From: Isochrysis galbana | Taxonomy: Eukaryota > Haptophyta > Isochrysidales > Isochrysidaceae | DNA length: 64,000 nucleotides | Direction: 5' to 3' | Assembly: GCA_018136815.1 (NCBI GenBank) | Contig: CM030939.1 | Location: 4,643,419-4,707,418 of the forward strand | Part shown: piece by piece, positions 61,701 to 64,000 of the stretch | Layout of the letters: every line of letters starts with the position of its first letter | Numbering within the stretch: the stretch's first letter is position 1 | Program-made: the position numbers and the translations under genes | Notes under the pieces: model-generated | What the model was told of the DNA's origin: nothing | Seen by the model: the letters and a program-made list of their open reading frames with translations, nothing else | The model's database searches: none

Positions 61701-62274
61701 CGATTCACCCTGCTCACAGTCTCACTTCCTACTCTCTTACAGCCCAACTCCGCCATTGCTCTGCCGCTCTCTCCCTTGGACTCCATGCTGCTCGTCACTC
61801 TCCGCTCTCGCCTCCTCCATCTCATTCCTTTACTCGTAGCGGGCAGCCCTCCATCGCTTCCTCACTGACTGTCCCTGCACTCCGCGCTCTGTTTGCCCCT
61901 CCTTCCTCCCTCTTCCCTCCTCCTCCTTTGCCCCTTCTCTCGCTTTCTATCCCCCTTCAAGTCCTCCCCCCCCATTCCCTGCCCTTCAAACACCCCACCC
62001 CCTCCCCCCTCCCCCTCCCTCCCCCCTTCCCTCTCCCCCTCCCTCTTCCTCCCCCTCCCCTCCCTCTCCCTCCCCCCTTCCCCCCTCGCTTCCTCCCCAC
62101 TCACCAGTCAGCGTAAAACTCGACCACCCACACCGCCGAGGCATCCTGGCTCATGCGCTGCTCAAAGTTGGCGTCGTCGAGCTGAACGATGGGTGAGGCG
62201 TCGTCGAACTCGTACAGCGGCTGCGCCACCACGCCACACGCCAGCGCGCACAGCGCTGCCAGCACACGAGCCAT
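58751..62274 (-). CDS. PDI-like thioredoxin-fold ER protein
   Basis: Five exons: 62105..62274, 60477..61407, 59941..60216, 59058..59816, 58751..58906; phases agree, 763 aa. A signal peptide (MARVLAALCALACGVVAQ) is followed by a thioredoxin a-domain: VVWVEFYADWCGHC-type active site at residues 57-61 (VVEFYADWCGHCKQFAKGYL), VNAEKNPKTASANGVQGYPT and the cis-Pro at GYPTVKLF. Later exons hold two or three diverged thioredoxin folds without CxxC (FPKLVVVPAGGSLDQAVTYM; EYGVKKIPGLAVLKYG; LPTMLVISPSKLRWARAIGS). The end is an Ala-rich then Lys-rich coiled coil finishing AKAKAKKA, with no KDEL-type signal. A role in ER disulphide formation or isomerisation is inferred from the single CGHC. Intron 1 is about 700 nt and pyrimidine-rich on the plus strand. 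Confidence 0.87.
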
Positions 62275-62608
62275 CGCCTCCTTGCCGCCACTCTGCGCGC
62301 GAGAGGAGAGAGAGAGAGCGGGGGAAGAAAGAGAGAGAGATCGGCGGGTGGTAGGTGCGAATAAACAGAGAAAGCAGAGGGAGAAAGAGGGAAGTCACGG
62401 AGGACGGGTGGAGGGCAAAGAGACGGAGAGGAGAGACCCAGCGGGAGGAGAAGGAGCACGAGTGGAGGGATGGCAGAGAGAAGTAAGAGAGAGAAGAAAT
62501 GTGAGAAGAGAGACCGGGGATTCGGGGTGTGAGGCGGGCAGGAGAAGGAGAAGGGGCGGGAGCGGCGGGGGGGAGGGGAGGGGGGGTCCCCGCCGGGCCC
62601 CGCACACG

Positions 62609-62612
62609 TCAG

Positions 62613-62656
<44 letters not shown>
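62609..62656. repeat. (CT)n microsatellite
   Basis: About 24 uninterrupted CT dinucleotides on the plus strand, continuing into CGCTCGCTCGCT and CTCTCGCTCTCG. Confidence 0.97.
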
Positions 62657-62660
<4 letters not shown>

Positions 62661-63173
62661 CGCTCGCTCTCTCGCTCTCGCTCTCCCTCCCCCCTTCCTT
62701 TTCCTTTTCCTTCGCCCCATCTCTACAGTTAAAAGATGCCTCGCCGCAGCCGGGATGATGTCATGATGTCGCGTTCCTAGTTGTTGAATACAAATACTAA
62801 TACTCCGTGTATTCACGAAAAGCCCCCGAACTGGGAGTGAATACGGATTCAAGATTCGAGGCCCCCCCCCCCCCCCAACGCGGCTAGATCTCTATAGGCT
62901 CTAGATCTCTATACTGAGTACTTTAGATGATAGATCACCGGGTGGCTGCCAGGGAGGCGCGGAGCGCAGAGGCTGAAGCGGGAGCGAGAGAGAGAGAGAG
63001 AGTAAAAAGTAAAAAAACAAACTATTCACTCTACAATATACAATATATATATATAATATATGTGTCTATATATAGGTATATGTATGGCGGGGCTTGAATA
63101 TAAGCTTGTATTCATTGAATTCAAGATCTAGGCCCTTGAATACGTACTATACCAATTCTTTTCCGCATGCGCA

Positions 63174-63196
63174 ACTAAGTTTATACTTGGTTCGCC
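63174..63196 (+). repeat. Dispersed motif R8, copy 3
   Basis: Identical to 2689-2711 and 6561-6583; followed at 63225 by CTCCACTCCTCCCCTGCC as in copy 2. Confidence 0.8.
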
Positions 63197-63468
63197 CATG
63201 GGGCATGGGGGGGCACGAGCCCCCCGCTCTCTCCACTCCTCCCCTGCCGTGGGGCAGGAAGGAGGAACCACCCATCCCCCTAGCATGCCTGATGGCTTGC
63301 CAGGAGGCCACTGCCCTGCTGACCCACTCTCCCACTGACAGGCACGCCTGGTTCGCTCGTCCTGGCCCCTCGTGGCCAGCCCATCGCTCCAACCCCCCCC
63401 TCCCCCCCTGGTCGACAGGCAGACAGGTGCAGATTGGGGGTTGGGGTTGGGTTGGGGGTGAACGGCGT

Positions 63469-63659
63469 GCTGGGGTGCGCGGGGTCGGTGCGTGCACTGG
63501 GGGGAGGACAAATATCGAGGGGAGGGGGCAGTGCCCCCTCCCCCCGGTAGCACTCAGACACCTGACTTGTCAGGCATGGCGGGATTCCGGGACGGAAAAG
63601 TTGTGTCCAATTAGCTGGTGGGCTGGTGGGGTTGGCTAGGATATAACATTAATTATTTT
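63469..63659 (+). repeat. 3' block of the SINE-like element, second copy
   Basis: Nearly identical to 2250-2433 (GCTGGGGTGCGCGGGGTCGG to AGGATATAACATTAATTATT). The 5' part of the 2.1 kb element is absent here and I found no clear target-site duplication. Confidence 0.85.
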
Positions 63660-63714
63660 GTTTTTGTTAGTTGCCACTATTTTGGTGTCGAGGTATTTTG
63701 GGCCGCGCACGGCG

Positions 63715-64000
63715 ATGGCGCGCCACGCGATGCGCGCGCTGTGGCGCCGCGTCCATCCCGACCTCTTCCAGCAGTTCCCGGCGGCAGCAGAGGCGAATCA
63801 GCGGTCTATGCAGGAACTAGGCGCCTTCCTCTCACAGGCTGACGAGAGGCGGCACGCGCTCTACGCCGGAGGGGGTGCGCAGCTCCCCCCAACGCCAGTG
63901 GCGCGCTCTCTCACCTTCTTTGTCAGCACGGCTCCGCCTGCCTCGCCTCGCGAGGTCCGGCTGCGCTTTGTGCCACCGCACATCCCGCGACATCTGTCGG
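63715..64000 (+). CDS. TCAIM/DUF4460-like protein, 5' part
   Basis: ATG 63715 opens a frame that is still open at the window end (95 codons visible). The first 45 residues (ALWRRVHPDLFQQFPAAAEA then NQRSMQELGAFLSQADERR) match the N-terminal DUF4460 domain of TCAIM, a J-domain-like helical hairpin (HPDLF in place of HPD). The vertebrate protein is mitochondrial and linked to dicarboxylate-pathway protein turnover. No mitochondrial presequence precedes the domain here, so the true start may lie in an upstream exon or the 63.6 kb repeat may have replaced it. The family call is firm; completeness cannot be judged. Confidence 0.75.
   Translation, partial: MARHAMRALWRRVHPDLFQQFPAAAEANQRSMQELGAFLSQADERRHALYAGGGAQLPPTPVARSLTFFVSTAPPASPREVRLRFVPPHIPRHLS

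Larger units (their letters stand above)
62275..63714. other. Intergenic region between the PDI-like and TCAIM genes
   Basis: 62290-62600 is purine-rich on the plus strand (PDI-like promoter side); 62609-62690 is (CT)n and CGCT; a poly-C run lies at 62863-62876; 63040-63075 is (TA)n-like. R8 copy 3 (63174-63196) and a repeat body (63200-63420) lead to the SINE-like 3' block (63469-63659), which ends 55 bp before the TCAIM start. Confidence 0.55.

Overview
The window is nuclear DNA from a eukaryotic alga with a red-lineage (chlorophyll c type) plastid, most likely a haptophyte. The evidence is a fucoxanthin-chlorophyll a/c binding protein with a bipartite plastid leader, GC-rich coding DNA, short spliceosomal introns, and intergenic DNA full of C/G runs, CT/GA tracts and dispersed repeats. 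The group is an inference from these traits; no rRNA or organelle marker is present.

Recognisable genes, left to right: a SAP-SAP-PDZ protein (+, 4.0-6.1 kb); a DUF1445/D-glutamate cyclase-like protein (-, 9.0-10.1); a large proline-rich protein of unknown function (-, 13.8-16.6); a secretory FKBP (-, 20.1-20.9); a low-GC virus-like island with two overlapping small ORFs and a truncated GT29 sialyltransferase-like ORF (21.5-22.7); methylenetetrahydrofolate reductase without a regulatory domain (-, 24.5-26.4); a broken chromodomain ORF (-, 28.1-28.4); Misato (-, 29.8-32.3); a MYND zinc-finger protein (+, 33.0-34.3); a sterol-4-carboxylate 3-dehydrogenase-like SDR (-, 36.2-37.8); an ECHDC1-like crotonase (+, 38.3-39.2); the Lhcf light-harvesting protein (+, 40.1-40.8); an SDR fused to an unassigned domain (+, 43.3-44.9); a decayed Ty1/copia element (-, 45.8-47.9); PFK-2/FBPase-2 (-, 50.5-53.0); an LRR membrane protein (+, 54.0-55.0); a SAP-tailed unknown (+, 55.7-57.6); a PDI-like ER protein (-, 58.8-62.3); and the start of a TCAIM/DUF4460 protein (+, 63.7 to the window end).

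Exon structures were built by joining conserved protein segments at splice sites whose phases agree. Of 27 introns, 20 have GTG donors, six have GTA or GTT, and one has GC; all end in AG. Homopurine/homopyrimidine tracts lie close to nearly every 5' end, including three divergent gene pairs (Misato/MYND, sterol SDR/ECHDC1, PFK-2/LRR).

The rest is repeat-derived. At least eight dispersed families occur two to four times, among them a SINE-like insertion with a 19-bp target-site duplication (2.1-2.45 kb) and foldback elements at 17.6, 23.0-23.9 and 28.9-29.0 kb. The genes are unrelated housekeeping genes, not a pathway cluster. The least expected region is the virus-like island with its flanking tandem repeats; the most biochemically odd gene is the PFK-2/FBPase-2, whose kinase half has lost key motifs while its phosphatase half is intact.
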